Positions 34,349 to 43,943 of a stretch of DNA of 64,000 nucleotides are shown piece by piece. The notes under the pieces are model-generated. The model saw only the letters and a program-made list of their open reading frames with translations. It was not told the DNA's origin and made no database searches. Positions within the stretch are counted from its first letter, which is position 1; the number at the start of each line of letters is the position of its first letter. The stretch comes from Streptomyces canus (GTDB lineage: Bacteria; Actinomycetota; Actinomycetes; Streptomycetales; Streptomycetaceae), in NCBI RefSeq assembly GCF_030816965.1, contig NZ_JAUSYQ010000002.1:2761001-2825000 (forward strand). The letters are read 5' to 3'. The translations under genes and the position numbers were made by a program.

Positions 34349-35896
34349 GTGACTGCTCTCACTCTCAGCACCTCCGCGGCGCCCGGCCTGCGGGCCGACG
34401 CGATCGTGATCGGTGTCGCCAAGGGCACTGCGTCCAAGTCTGGGGACCTGGTCGTCGCACCGGGCGCGGAGGCCGTGGACAAGGCCTACGACGGCAGGCT
34501 CGCCGGCGTTCTGGAGACCCTCGGTGCCTCCGGCGCCGAGGGCGAGGTGACGAAGCTGCCGGCGCCCTCCGGCATCAAGTCGCCGCTCGTGGTGGCCGTG
34601 GGCCTGGGCGCCGAGCCCGAGAAGGACTCCTCCTTCGACCCGGAGGCCCTGCGCAAGGCCGCCGGTGTCGCCGCCCGCGCACTGACCGGCTCGAAGAAGG
34701 CCGTGTTCGTGCTCCCGGTCGGTGACGCCGCCGATCTCGGCGCGGTCGCCGAGGGCGTGCTGCTCGGGGCGTACTCCTTCACCGCCTACAAGGAGAATGC
34801 GCCTTCGAAAAACGACGCCAAGGCGAAGAACGGCAAGGCTCCGCTGGCCGAGGCCACGCTGCTCGGCGGCAAGCCGCGGGACGCCGCGTACAAGGCCGCG
34901 CTCGCCCGGGCCACCGCGGTCGCCGAGGAGCTCAACCGCGCGCGCGACCTCATCAACATGCCGCCGAACGACCTGAACCCCGAGGTGTTCGCCTCGATCG
35001 TGCAGGCCGCGGGCAAGGAGCACGGCCTCAAGGTGCAGGTGCTCGACGTGAAGGCGCTGGAGAAGGGCGGCTACGGCGGCATCCTCGGCGTCGGCGCGGG
35101 CTCGGCGTCGGGTCCGCGGCTGGTGAAGCTGTCGTACACCTCGTCCAAGGCGAAGAAGCACCTCGCGCTGGTCGGCAAGGGGATCACGTACGACTCGGGC
35201 GGCATCTCGCTGAAGCCGGCGGGTCACAACGAGACGATGAAGTGCGACATGAGCGGGGCCGCGGCGGTGTTCGCGGCCGTGGTCTCGGCCGCGCGTCTGG
35301 GCCTCGAGGTCAACGTCACCGGATGGCTGGCGCTCGCCGAGAACATGCCGTCGGGGTCGGCCACGCGCCCCGGTGACGTGCTGCGGATGTACAGCGGCAA
35401 GACCGTGGAGGTGCTCAACACCGACGCGGAGGGGCGGCTCGTCCTCGCGGACGCTCTCTGGGCGGCGTCCCAGGAGAAGCCGGACGCCATCGTGGACGTC
35501 GCGACCCTGACCGGCGCGATGATGCTGGCGCTCGGCAGCCGGACGTTCGGGATCATGTCCAACGACGACGCGTTCCGCTCCGCGGTGTACGAGGCCGCCG
35601 AGGAGGTGGGGGAGCCTTCCTGGCCGATGCCGCTGCCGCTGCATCTGCGCAAGGGGATGGACTCTCCCACCGCCGACATCGCGAACATGGGTGAGCGGAT
35701 GGGCGGTGGGCTGGTCGCCGGTCTCTTCCTGCGGGAGTTCGTGGGCGAGGGGATCACCTGGGCGCACCTCGACATCGCGGGTCCCGCGTTCAACGACGGC
35801 GGACCGTTCGGGTACACGCCCAAGGGAGGCACGGGGTCGGCGGTGCGTACGTTGGTGCGGCTCGCCGAGTTGACTGCCTCGGGTGACCTGGGGTGA
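34349..35896 (+). CDS. pepA: M17 leucyl aminopeptidase
   Basis: A two-metal aminopeptidase, probably hexameric and cytosolic, that removes N-terminal residues from peptides. The 515-residue protein has the family N-terminal macro-like domain (1-170) and a catalytic domain with KGITYDSGGISLKP (metal lysine and aspartate), MKCDMSGAAAV, and the signature NTDAEGRL near residue 355. The GTG start at 34349 follows GGAAGCGAG. The same family lies in the homologous mycobacterial block. Confidence 0.97.
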   Translation: MTALTLSTSAAPGLRADAIVIGVAKGTASKSGDLVVAPGAEAVDKAYDGRLAGVLETLGASGAEGEVTKLPAPSGIKSPLVVAVGLGAEPEKDSSFDPEALRKAAGVAARALTGSKKAVFVLPVGDAADLGAVAEGVLLGAYSFTAYKENAPSKNDAKAKNGKAPLAEATLLGGKPRDAAYKAALARATAVAEELNRARDLINMPPNDLNPEVFASIVQAAGKEHGLKVQVLDVKALEKGGYGGILGVGAGSASGPRLVKLSYTSSKAKKHLALVGKGITYDSGGISLKPAGHNETMKCDMSGAAAVFAAVVSAARLGLEVNVTGWLALAENMPSGSATRPGDVLRMYSGKTVEVLNTDAEGRLVLADALWAASQEKPDAIVDVATLTGAMMLALGSRTFGIMSNDDAFRSAVYEAAEEVGEPSWPMPLPLHLRKGMDSPTADIANMGERMGGGLVAGLFLREFVGEGITWAHLDIAGPAFNDGGPFGYTPKGGTGSAVRTLVRLAELTASGDLG

Positions 35897-35940
35897 TGGT
35901 CGCCCGATAGCTCGGTGCCATCGGTCGTACGGAGTGTGCA

Positions 35941-36003
35941 GGGGCGTGGGGCTGATCGCGCCCAGGCGGCAGAGCCGCACAGGGATACAGCCCCGCGCCC
36001 CTG
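35941..36003. repeat. dispersed intergenic palindromic repeat, copy C (within the pepA-lpdA gap)
   Basis: Reads GGGGCGTGGGGCTGATCGCG, then GGCGGCAGAGCCGC, then GATACAGCCCCGCGCCCC, so the outer arms are complementary and can fold into one long hairpin. It occupies the first third of the 315-base gap between pepA and lpdA. The rest of the gap presumably holds the lpdA promoter, but I see no unambiguous hexamer pair there. Confidence 0.8.
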
Positions 36004-36211
36004 AGGTGTCTCTCACCATGCCCTCTCCTCTCATGTGAGCGTGTGGTGTCTCACACCCCGGCCCGGCGTCTCGTTCAGAGCTGACAAGTGCGAAGATGGG
36101 GCTCGGCAGGACAGGGCCCCCACCACAGGGCCGAAGAAAGAGCGGCCGGACACCAGCCGCCGCGCGGTCACTGGAGACCGGCGTACGGCGCACATGCATG
36201 GAGGACGTGAC

Positions 36212-37600
36212 GTGGCGAACGACGCCAGCACCGTTTTCGACCTAGTGATCCTCGGCGGTGGTAGTGGCGGTTACGCCGCGGCCCTGCGCGGGGCTCAGCT
36301 GGGGCTTGACGTCGCCCTGATCGAGAAGGACAAGGTCGGCGGTACCTGCCTGCACCGGGGATGCATCCCCACCAAGGCCCTGCTGCACGCGGGCGAGATC
36401 GCCGACCAGGCCCGCGAGAGCGAGCAGTTCGGTGTGAAGGCCACCTTCGAGGGCATCGACATCGCCGGGGTGCACAAGTACAAGGACGGCGTGATCGCCG
36501 GCCTGTACAAGGGCCTCCAGGGGCTTGTCGCCTCCCGGAAGGTCCACTACATCGAGGGCGAGGGGCGGCTGTCGTCGCCGACCTCCGTCGATGTCGACGG
36601 CCGGCGCATCCAGGGCCGCCACGTGCTCCTCGCGACCGGCTCCGTGCCGAAGTCGCTGCCGGGCCTGGAGATCGACGGCAACCGGATCATCTCCTCGGAC
36701 CACGCCCTCGTCCTGGACCGCGTGCCGAAGTCCGCGATCATCCTGGGCGGCGGTGTCATCGGCGTCGAGTTCGCCTCGGCGTGGAAGTCGTTCGGCTCCG
36801 ACGTCACCGTCATCGAGGGCCTGAAGCACCTCGTCCCGGTCGAGGACGAGAACTCCTCGAAGCTTCTTGAGCGCGCGTTCCGCAAGCGCGGCATCAAGTT
36901 CAACCTGGGCACCTTCTTCTCGAAGGCCGAGTACACCCAGGACGGCGTCAAGGTCACCCTCGCCGACGGCAAGGAGTTCGAGGCCGAGGTGCTGCTGGTG
37001 GCCGTCGGCCGCGGGCCCGTCTCCGCCGGTCTCGGCTACGAGGAGCAGGGCGTCGCGATGGACCGCGGCTACGTCCTGGTCGACGAGTACATGCGCACCA
37101 ACGTCCCGACCATCTCCGCCGTCGGTGACCTGGTCCCCACGCTCCAGCTCGCGCACGTCGGCTTCGCCGAGGGCATCCTGGTCGCGGAGCGTCTGGCCGG
37201 CCTGAAGACCGTTCCGCTCGACTACGACGGCGTCCCGCGGGTGACCTACTGCCACCCCGAGGTCGCCTCCGTGGGCATCACCGAGGCCAAGGCCAAGGAG
37301 ATCTACGGCGCGGACAAGGTCGTCGCTCTGAAGTACAACCTCGCGGGCAACGGCAAGAGCAAGATCCTCAACACCGCGGGCGAGATCAAGCTCGTCCAGG
37401 TGAAGGACGGTGCCGTGGTCGGCGTCCACATGGTCGGCGACCGCATGGGCGAGCAGGTCGGCGAGGCCCAGCTGATCTACAACTGGGAGGCGCTGCCGGC
37501 CGAGGTCGCCCAGCTCATCCACGCCCACCCGACGCAGAACGAGGCGCTCGGCGAGGCGCACCTGGCCCTTGCGGGCAAGCCGCTGCACGCGCACGACTGA
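36212..37600 (+). CDS. lpdA: dihydrolipoyl dehydrogenase (E3)
   Basis: FAD enzyme that reoxidises dihydrolipoyl groups of 2-oxoacid dehydrogenases with NAD. The 462-residue protein has the N-terminal FAD motif VILGGGSGGYAAALRG, the redox disulfide GGTCLHRGCIPTK near residue 45, the NAD motif AIILGGGVIGVEFAS near 180, SAVGDLVPTLQLAHV near 305 and the catalytic HAHPTQNE near 445. The GTG has GGAGG seven bases upstream. It lies 61 bases before the E2 gene. Confidence 0.97.
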   Translation: MANDASTVFDLVILGGGSGGYAAALRGAQLGLDVALIEKDKVGGTCLHRGCIPTKALLHAGEIADQARESEQFGVKATFEGIDIAGVHKYKDGVIAGLYKGLQGLVASRKVHYIEGEGRLSSPTSVDVDGRRIQGRHVLLATGSVPKSLPGLEIDGNRIISSDHALVLDRVPKSAIILGGGVIGVEFASAWKSFGSDVTVIEGLKHLVPVEDENSSKLLERAFRKRGIKFNLGTFFSKAEYTQDGVKVTLADGKEFEAEVLLVAVGRGPVSAGLGYEEQGVAMDRGYVLVDEYMRTNVPTISAVGDLVPTLQLAHVGFAEGILVAERLAGLKTVPLDYDGVPRVTYCHPEVASVGITEAKAKEIYGADKVVALKYNLAGNGKSKILNTAGEIKLVQVKDGAVVGVHMVGDRMGEQVGEAQLIYNWEALPAEVAQLIHAHPTQNEALGEAHLALAGKPLHAHD

Positions 37601-37661
37601 TCCCTCGGTCGACGAAGCGACGATCACAGACTTCCGCAATTCGTAAGGAGCAACCGAAACC

Positions 37662-39476
37662 ATGGCGGTTTCCGTAACCCTTCCGGCGCTCGGCGAGAGC
37701 GTCACCGAGGGCACCGTCACCCGCTGGCTGAAGGCCGAGGGTGAGCGTGTAGAGGCCGACGAGCCGCTGCTCGAGGTGTCGACCGACAAGGTCGACACCG
37801 AGATCCCCTCCCCCGCCGCCGGCATCCTGGCCTCCATCAAGGTCGCCGAGGACGAGACGGTCGAGGTCGGCGCCGAGCTGGCCGTGATCGACGACGGCAC
37901 CGGCGCCCCCGCCGCTGCCCCGGCACCGGCCGCCGAGCCGGTCGCCGAGCCCGCCCCGGAGCCGGCTCAGGCCGCCCCGTCCACCGAGCAGGCCGCACCC
38001 GCGCCCGCTCCCACCGCCGAGGCCGCTTCCGGCGGCGGCTCCGCCGAGGGCACGGACGTCGTCCTGCCCGCGCTGGGCGAGTCCGTCACCGAGGGCACCG
38101 TCACCCGGTGGCTGAAGGAGGTCGGCGAGGAGGTCGCGGAGGACGAGCCCCTGCTCGAGGTCTCCACCGACAAGGTCGACACCGAGATCCCGTCGCCTGC
38201 CGCCGGTGTGCTGCTCGAGATCGTGGTCGGCGAGGACGAGACGGCCGAGGTCGGCGCGAAGCTCGCCGTCATCGGCGCCCCGGGCGCGGCTCCGGCCGCT
38301 GCCCCGGCTCCCGCCGCTCCGGCCCCGGCCGCCGAGGCGCCCGCCCCGGCTCCCGCCCCCGCCCCGGCTCCGGCCCCTGCCGCTCCGGCGCCCGCTCCCG
38401 CTCCGGCCCCGCAGGCGCCCTCGGCGCCGGCCCCGCAGCAGCAGACGGCTCCGGCTCCCGACCCGGCGCCCGCGGCTCCGGCTCCCGCGCCCGCCCCGGT
38501 CACCCCGGCCCCGGCTCCCGCCGCGACCTCCGGTGACGACGGCGCCTACGTGACCCCGCTGGTGCGCAAGCTCGCCGCCGAGAACGGCGTCGACCTGGCA
38601 GCTGTCAAGGGCACCGGCGTCGGCGGTCGGGTCCGCAAGCAGGACGTCATCGCCGCCGCCGAGGCCGCGAAGGCCGCCGCCGCTGCTCCGGCTCCCGCCG
38701 CTGCCGCTCCCGCTGCCGCCGCCACCAAGAAGGCGCCGTCCCTGGAGGCCTCCCCCCTCCGTGGCCAGACCGTCAAGATGCCGCGCATCCGCAAGGTCAT
38801 CGGCGACAACATGGTCAAGGCGCTGCACGAGCAGGCGCAGCTGTCCTCGGTCGTCGAGGTCGACGTCACGCGCCTGATGAAGCTGCGCGCCCGGGCCAAG
38901 GACGCGTTCGCGGCCCGTGAGGGCGTCAAGCTCTCCCCGATGCCGTTCTTCGTCAAGGCCGCGGCCCAGGCGCTGAAGGCGCACGCGCCCATCAACGCCA
39001 AGATCAACGAGGGCGAAGGCACGATCACCTACTTCGACACCGAGAACATCGGTATCGCGGTGGACTCCGAGAAGGGCCTGATGACCCCGGTCATCAAGCA
39101 CGCGGGCGACCTCAACATCGCCGGCATCGCCAAGGCCACGGCGGAGCTCGCGGGCAAGGTCCGCGCGAACAAGATCACGCCGGACGAGCTGTCCGGCGCG
39201 ACCTTCACCATCTCCAACACCGGTTCGCGCGGTGCGCTCTTCGACACGATCATCGTGCCGCCGGGCCAGGTCGCGATCCTCGGTATCGGTGCCACGGTCA
39301 AGCGCCCGGCGGTCATCGAGACCGAGGAGGGCACGGTCATCGGCATCCGCGACATGACCTACCTGACCCTCTCCTACGACCACCGTCTGGTGGACGGCGC
39401 CGACGCGGCCCGTTACCTGACCGCGGTCAAGGCGATCCTGGAGGCGGGCGAGTTCGAGGTCGAACTCGGCCTGTAA
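37662..39476 (+). CDS. sucB: dihydrolipoamide acyltransferase (E2) with two lipoyl domains
   Basis: Core of a 2-oxoacid dehydrogenase complex. The 604-residue protein is built of a lipoyl domain (1-78; lysine in [12 protein letters not shown] near 43), a Pro/Ala linker, a second nearly identical lipoyl domain (about 128-205), a long Pro/Ala linker, the E3-binding domain ([16 protein letters not shown], near 300) and the catalytic domain ending with [16 protein letters not shown]. It is annotated sucB by family. With lpdA before it and aceE nearby, it probably serves pyruvate dehydrogenase and possibly 2-oxoglutarate dehydrogenase too. AAGGAG precedes the ATG. Confidence 0.95.
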   Translation: MAVSVTLPALGESVTEGTVTRWLKAEGERVEADEPLLEVSTDKVDTEIPSPAAGILASIKVAEDETVEVGAELAVIDDGTGAPAAAPAPAAEPVAEPAPEPAQAAPSTEQAAPAPAPTAEAASGGGSAEGTDVVLPALGESVTEGTVTRWLKEVGEEVAEDEPLLEVSTDKVDTEIPSPAAGVLLEIVVGEDETAEVGAKLAVIGAPGAAPAAAPAPAAPAPAAEAPAPAPAPAPAPAPAAPAPAPAPAPQAPSAPAPQQQTAPAPDPAPAAPAPAPAPVTPAPAPAATSGDDGAYVTPLVRKLAAENGVDLAAVKGTGVGGRVRKQDVIAAAEAAKAAAAAPAPAAAAPAAAATKKAPSLEASPLRGQTVKMPRIRKVIGDNMVKALHEQAQLSSVVEVDVTRLMKLRARAKDAFAAREGVKLSPMPFFVKAAAQALKAHAPINAKINEGEGTITYFDTENIGIAVDSEKGLMTPVIKHAGDLNIAGIAKATAELAGKVRANKITPDELSGATFTISNTGSRGALFDTIIVPPGQVAILGIGATVKRPAVIETEEGTVIGIRDMTYLTLSYDHRLVDGADAARYLTAVKAILEAGEFEVELGL

Positions 39477-39493
39477 TCCTCGGAAGTGCCTGT

Positions 39494-39531
39494 ACGGTGC
39501 CCCGTCCGGAGCTCTCCGGACGGGGCACCGT
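39494..39531. terminator. strong bidirectional terminator after the E2 gene
   Basis: A perfect 17-bp stem (ACGGTGCCCCGTCCGGA with its complement) with a 4-nt loop, between the sucB stop and the convergent lipoprotein pseudogene. Confidence 0.9.
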
Positions 39532-39546
39532 CGTCTCACCGGGGCG

Positions 39547-40066
39547 TCAGCGTCCTGTCCCCACGAAGAAGCCGCGGGCCTCGACCTTGCTGATCATGGC
39601 CCAGGCGGTGTTCACCTCGTGGGTTGAGGACCTGGGGCAGCGGTAGCGGCTGTAGGGGTGCTCGGAGGTGCCCGGGTGGTAGGCGTCCGGGCTCATCTCG
39701 CTGAGCATGCGGTCGTACGACCCGTCCGCGGGCCAGGCTCCGATCTCGCCGCCGGGTGGGGTGGAGAGCTTCTCGCTGGGGTTCTCGACGGCGCCGTAGA
39801 CCCAGCGGCCGGTTCCCGGGACCTTGAAGCCCCAGCCGACGTGCCCGAACTTCTGGCCCCGTCGGGATTGACGAAGACGCGGGCGGCGCCGCTGCCCGGG
39901 TCGCACCCGCCATGTCGGTGATCGCTTCGGTCGCTTCGATCGTTTCGGTACTGCTCGGTGTCACGTCGGCCGTCGCCCGTGTGGCGGACTGACCGCAGCC
40001 CGTCACGGCGACGATCGCGCCGATCACGGCCGCGAACGCCAGTCCGCGCTGTCCCCCGACGTTCAT
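39547..40066 (-). pseudogene. secreted lipoprotein gene broken by two single-base frameshifts
   Basis: From the ATG at 40066 the first frame encodes a lipoprotein signal (AFAAVIGAIVAVTGCGQ) to about 39910. The reading continues one frame away as GCDPGSGAARVFVNPDG, then in a third frame as GQKFGHVGWGFKVPG to the stop at 39547. The joins fall at a CCC run (39906-39908) and a CCCC run (39857-39860), where one missing base each would restore a single frame of about 173 codons. The downstream half is full of conserved-looking aromatic and cysteine residues, so the decay is recent or an assembly error in homopolymers. Confidence 0.8.
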
Positions 40067-40279
40067 GCCGTCCCCCTGCGGTGCGAAGGGGCGCCCCGCG
40101 CGGGAACCCCTGACGCACGCGACACTTCTCCGAGCCGTGGGGTTCCGCGTCTTGACAGAAGTCGTGCGGCTGGGAGCGTGTAAGCCTCGTCTCACCTGCA
40201 TGAAAGCGCCCCCGTGCGCCCCTCCCGGACGGGCACTCGGCCTTATTGTCTAAACGTCAAACGCCCTTAAGGAGCTCTC

Positions 40280-40903
40280 ATGACCGCGCCCGTCGTCCAC
40301 TCGCTGCGCGAACAGATCCGCGAGCACATCGTGGAGGGAATCGTCAGCGGGCGCTGGCAGCCGGGCGAGCGGATCGTGGAGCGCCGTATCGCGACCGAGC
40401 TGGAGGTCAGCCAGACGCCGGTGCGGGAGGCGTTGCGCGAGCTGGAGTCGCTGCGGTTGATCGAGTCCGCGCCGAACAAGGGCGTACGGGTGCGGAATCT
40501 GACAGCGGCCGACCTGGAGGAGAGCTACCCCGTACGGGCCGGTCTGGAGGCCATCGCGGCGGAGCTGGCGGCGGAGCGGCTGGCGCAGGACTGCTCGGCC
40601 CTGGAACCGCATGTCGCCGCGCTCTACGAGGCCGACCGCGACTCGGACGGCACGGGGCAGGTGCGGCACACGGTGGGCTTCCACCGCGAGCTGGTGCGGG
40701 CGGCCGGCAACTCGGTGCTGCTGCACACCTGGGAGGGCCTGGGCATCGAGGTCTTCACCGCCCTGTCGATCCGCTGGCTGGGAACGGTCCAGCAGTCGTA
40801 CGCGGAGGAGCACGACGAGCTGGTGGCGGCGTTCAAGCGCCGGGACCCGCGGATCCCGGAGATCGTGAAGGCGCATGTCCTGGGGTGCGCGCCGCGGGCC
40901 TGA
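40280..40903 (+). CDS. GntR-family (FadR-type) transcriptional regulator
   Basis: A 207-residue regulator with an N-terminal winged HTH (ERIVERRIATELEVSQTPVREALRELESLRLIE, residues 30-63) and an all-helical FCD effector domain (70-200) with the metal/ligand residues in VRHTVGFHRELVRAAGN. The ATG follows AAGGAG. It lies immediately upstream of aceE and is co-oriented with it, with a terminator between them. The position parallels pdhR-aceEF-lpd of enterobacteria, so control of pyruvate dehydrogenase genes is the leading hypothesis. An imperfect symmetry, TTGTC...GTCAA at about 40246-40260, may be its own operator. Confidence 0.93.
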   Translation: MTAPVVHSLREQIREHIVEGIVSGRWQPGERIVERRIATELEVSQTPVREALRELESLRLIESAPNKGVRVRNLTAADLEESYPVRAGLEAIAAELAAERLAQDCSALEPHVAALYEADRDSDGTGQVRHTVGFHRELVRAAGNSVLLHTWEGLGIEVFTALSIRWLGTVQQSYAEEHDELVAAFKRRDPRIPEIVKAHVLGCAPRA

Positions 40904-40950
40904 CGCAGCCGAGCGCACCTGCGCTCACCTGCGGAAACCCTTCGAAAACA

Positions 40951-40987
40951 AGGCACCCGGTGTCTCCGTTGGAGACACCCCGTGCCT
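40951..40987 (+). terminator. gntR terminator
   Basis: GGTGTCTCC pairs with GGAGACACC over a 3-nt loop, extended beyond a CC/CC mismatch by AGGCAC with GTGCCT. It ends the gntR transcript before the aceE promoter. Confidence 0.8.
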
Positions 40988-41024
40988 ACTTTCTCGTCAT
41001 CGAGAAGTTTTGCCCCTCAACCCT

Positions 41025-41054
41025 TTGATCGATCATCGATCAGCGAGTTAGAGT
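41025..41054 (+). promoter_or_regulatory. aceE promoter with overlapping 17-bp palindromic operator
   Basis: TTGATC (41025-41030) and TAGAGT (41049-41054) are separated by 18 bp and match Streptomyces promoter consensus. A perfect palindrome, TGATCGATCATCGATCA (41026-41042), covers most of the -35 hexamer and spacer. A protein bound there would block RNA polymerase. The start codon of aceE is about 110 bases downstream. The adjacent GntR regulator is the most obvious candidate binder, but this is inferred. Confidence 0.75.
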
Positions 41055-41164
41055 CGCCGACGGGCCCTTACCGGGGCCCTCCGCCCTGTCCTGCCAAAGA
41101 CAAAGGGCACCCCCGAAACCCTGCCTGATTGAGGGAACCCCCTTCGACTGAGGAAGGCGGCGAC

Positions 41165-43867
41165 ATGACCGACCCCCACGCCATCCAGGCGAGCGAGCTC
41201 GACCAGCTCCACGACCGGGACCCCGAGGAGACCGCCGAATGGCAGGCCTCGCTGGACGCGGTTGCCAAGGCCGCCGGCCCGCACCGAGCCGCGTACCTGA
41301 TGCGCCGCACGCTGGAGAGGGCGGAGGGCAACGGCATCGCGCTGCCGAAGCTCCTCGAGACCGACTACGTCAACACCATCCCCACCGCCGCCGAGCCGTC
41401 CGCGCCCGGTGACGAGGAGATGGAGCGGAAGATCACCGCGTGGAACCGCTGGAACGCGGCCGCGATGGTCACCCGCGGCTCCAAATACGGCGTCGGCGGC
41501 CACATCGCCACCTTCGCCTCAGCGGCCTGGCTCTACGAGACCGGCTTCAACCACTTCTTCAAGGGCAAGGAGGCCGACGGGTCCGGCGACCAGCTCTACA
41601 TCCAGGGCCACGCCTCCCCCGGCATCTACGCCCGCGCCTTCCTCGACGGCCGGCTGAACGAGGACCACCTCGACAACTTCCGCCGCGAGTCCGGCGGCAA
41701 CGGTCTCCCTTCGTACCCGCACCCCCGCCGCCTGCCCTGGCTGTGGGAGTTCCCGACGGTCTCCATGGGCCTCGGACCGCTCTCCGCGATCTACCAGGCG
41801 CGCTTCAACCGCTACCTGACGGCCCGCGGCATCAAGGACGTCTCGGACTCCCACGTCTGGGCCTTCCTCGGTGACGGCGAGATGGACGAGCCGGAGTCCA
41901 CGGCGGCACTCGGGCTCGCGAGCCGCGAGGGCCTCGACAACCTCACCTTCGTCATCAACTGCAACCTGCAGCGCCTCGACGGCCCGGTCCGCGCGAACTT
42001 CAAGATCGTGCAGGAGCTGGAGGCCCAGTTCCGCGGCGCCGGCTGGAACGTCATCAAGTCGCTGTGGGGCAACGCCTGGGACGAGCTGTTCCGGCTCGAC
42101 ACCACGGGCGCGCTGGTACGACGGCTCCGCGAGGTACCCGACGCGCAGGTGCAGACGTACCAGACGCGCGACGCCGCCTACATCCGCCAGGACTTCTTCG
42201 GCAAGGACCCGGCCCTCGTCGAGATGGCGAAGCTGCTGTCCGACGACAAGATCCTCGAGTGTTTCCACCTCTCCCGCGGTGGCCACGAGGCGCGCAAGGT
42301 GTACGCCGCCTACAAGGCCGCCGTCGAGTTCAAGGGCGCGCCGACGGTCATCCTGGCCCAGACGGTCAAGGGCCACACCCTCGGCGAGGGCTTCGCGTCG
42401 AAGAACGCCAACCACCAGATGAAGAAGCTGACGGTGGACGAGTTCAAGACCATGCGTGACCTGCTTGAACTGCCCATCAAGGACAGTGACTTCGTCGACG
42501 GCGTGGTCCCCTACGGCCACCCCGGCGCCGACTCCCCCGAGGTCCGCTACCTCCAGGAGCGCCGCGCGGCCCTCGGCGGTCCTGCCCCGGCCCGCCGAGT
42601 GCACCCGGTGGCTCCGCTGCCGGCCCCCGCCGAGAAGGCCTTCGCCTCCTTCGACAAGGGCTCCGGCTCGCAGAACGTGGCGACGACGATGGCCTTCGTC
42701 CGCCTGATCAAGGACCTGGTCCGCGACAAGGAGACGGGCAAGCGCTGGGTGCCGATCGTCCCCGACGAGGCGCGCACCTTCGGTATGGAGTCGTTGTTCC
42801 CGTCGCTCGGGATCTACTCCCCCAAGGGCCAGACGTACGAGCCGGTCGACCGCGACCAGCTGATGTACTACAAGGAGGCCCAGAACGGCCAGATCCTCAA
42901 CGAGGGGATCACCGAGGCCGGTTCGATGGCCGACTTCATCGCCGCGTCCACCGCGTACGCGACGCACGGCGAGGCGATGATCCCGTTCTACATCTTCTAC
43001 TCCATGTTCGGCTGGCAGCGCACGGCCGACCAGATGTGGCAGCTCGGCGACCAGCTGGGCCGCGGCTTCCTCGTCGGCGCCACGGCGGGCCGTACCACGC
43101 TGACGGGCGAGGGCCTGCAGCACGCGGACGGTCACTCGCCGGTGATCGCGGCGACGAACCCGGCGGCGCTGACGTACGACCCGGCGTTCGCGTACGAGGT
43201 CGCGACGATCGTGCGCGACGGCATCCGCCGCATGTACGGCGAGGCGGCGCCCGGTGAGGACCCGAACGTCTTCTACTACCTGACGGTCTACAACGAGCCG
43301 ATTCCGCAGCCCGCGAAGCCCTCCGGCCTCGGTATCGACGAGGGCATCGTCAAGGGTCTGTACCGCTTCAACACGGCGGAGACCGCGGGCCTCTCCCCGG
43401 CCGCCAACGCCGCCCGCATCCAGCTGCTGGGCTCCGGCACGGCGATCCACTGGGTGCTGAAGGCGCAGCGGATGCTGGCCGAGGAGTGGGGCGTGGCGGC
43501 CGACGTGTGGTCCGCGACGTCCTGGACGGAACTCCGCCGTGACGCGCTGGAGGCCGACGCCGGCCTGCTGCGCGGCGAGGAGCGGGTCCCGTACGTCCGT
43601 CAGGCGCTGCACGGTGCCGAGGGACCGGTCCTCGCGGTCTCCGACTACATGCGTCAGGTCCCGGACCAGATCGCGCAGTGGGTCGAGCAGGACTGGTCCT
43701 CGCTCGGCGCGGACGGCTTCGGCCTCTCCGACACCCGCGAGGGCGCCCGCCGCCACTTCGGCGTCGACGCGGAGTCCGTCGTGGTCGCGGCCCTGGCCCA
43801 GCTCGCCCGGCGCGGTGAGGTGAAGGCGACGGCCGTGAAGGAAGCACGGGAGAAGTACGGGCTGTAA
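41165..43867 (+). CDS. aceE: pyruvate dehydrogenase E1 component (homodimeric type)
   Basis: Thiamine-diphosphate enzyme that decarboxylates pyruvate and acetylates the E2 lipoyl group. The 900-residue protein has full family length. Visible segments are GGHIATFASAAWLYETGFNHFF (near 110), the ThDP-binding motif GDGEMDEPESTAALGLASREGLDNLTFVINCN (near 240-270), QTVKGHTLGEGF and the pyrimidine-domain region SMFGWQRTADQMW with LTGEGLQHADGHSP. The ATG at 41165 has GAGGAAGG upstream. E2 and E3 are encoded 1.7-5 kb upstream, so the window contains a complete PDH complex. Confidence 0.97.
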   Translation: MTDPHAIQASELDQLHDRDPEETAEWQASLDAVAKAAGPHRAAYLMRRTLERAEGNGIALPKLLETDYVNTIPTAAEPSAPGDEEMERKITAWNRWNAAAMVTRGSKYGVGGHIATFASAAWLYETGFNHFFKGKEADGSGDQLYIQGHASPGIYARAFLDGRLNEDHLDNFRRESGGNGLPSYPHPRRLPWLWEFPTVSMGLGPLSAIYQARFNRYLTARGIKDVSDSHVWAFLGDGEMDEPESTAALGLASREGLDNLTFVINCNLQRLDGPVRANFKIVQELEAQFRGAGWNVIKSLWGNAWDELFRLDTTGALVRRLREVPDAQVQTYQTRDAAYIRQDFFGKDPALVEMAKLLSDDKILECFHLSRGGHEARKVYAAYKAAVEFKGAPTVILAQTVKGHTLGEGFASKNANHQMKKLTVDEFKTMRDLLELPIKDSDFVDGVVPYGHPGADSPEVRYLQERRAALGGPAPARRVHPVAPLPAPAEKAFASFDKGSGSQNVATTMAFVRLIKDLVRDKETGKRWVPIVPDEARTFGMESLFPSLGIYSPKGQTYEPVDRDQLMYYKEAQNGQILNEGITEAGSMADFIAASTAYATHGEAMIPFYIFYSMFGWQRTADQMWQLGDQLGRGFLVGATAGRTTLTGEGLQHADGHSPVIAATNPAALTYDPAFAYEVATIVRDGIRRMYGEAAPGEDPNVFYYLTVYNEPIPQPAKPSGLGIDEGIVKGLYRFNTAETAGLSPAANAARIQLLGSGTAIHWVLKAQRMLAEEWGVAADVWSATSWTELRRDALEADAGLLRGEERVPYVRQALHGAEGPVLAVSDYMRQVPDQIAQWVEQDWSSLGADGFGLSDTREGARRHFGVDAESVVVAALAQLARRGEVKATAVKEAREKYGL

Positions 43868-43883
43868 GAGCCCGGGCTTCGAT

Positions 43884-43913
43884 GAAGGGGTACGGCGGCC
43901 GCCGTACCCCTTC
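43884..43913 (+). terminator. aceE terminator
   Basis: A perfect 13-bp stem (GAAGGGGTACGGC with its complement) and the 4-nt loop GGCC, 17 bases after the aceE stop. Confidence 0.85.
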
Positions 43914-43943
43914 GCTGTCAGTGGCCCCCGGCATCATGGCCGT

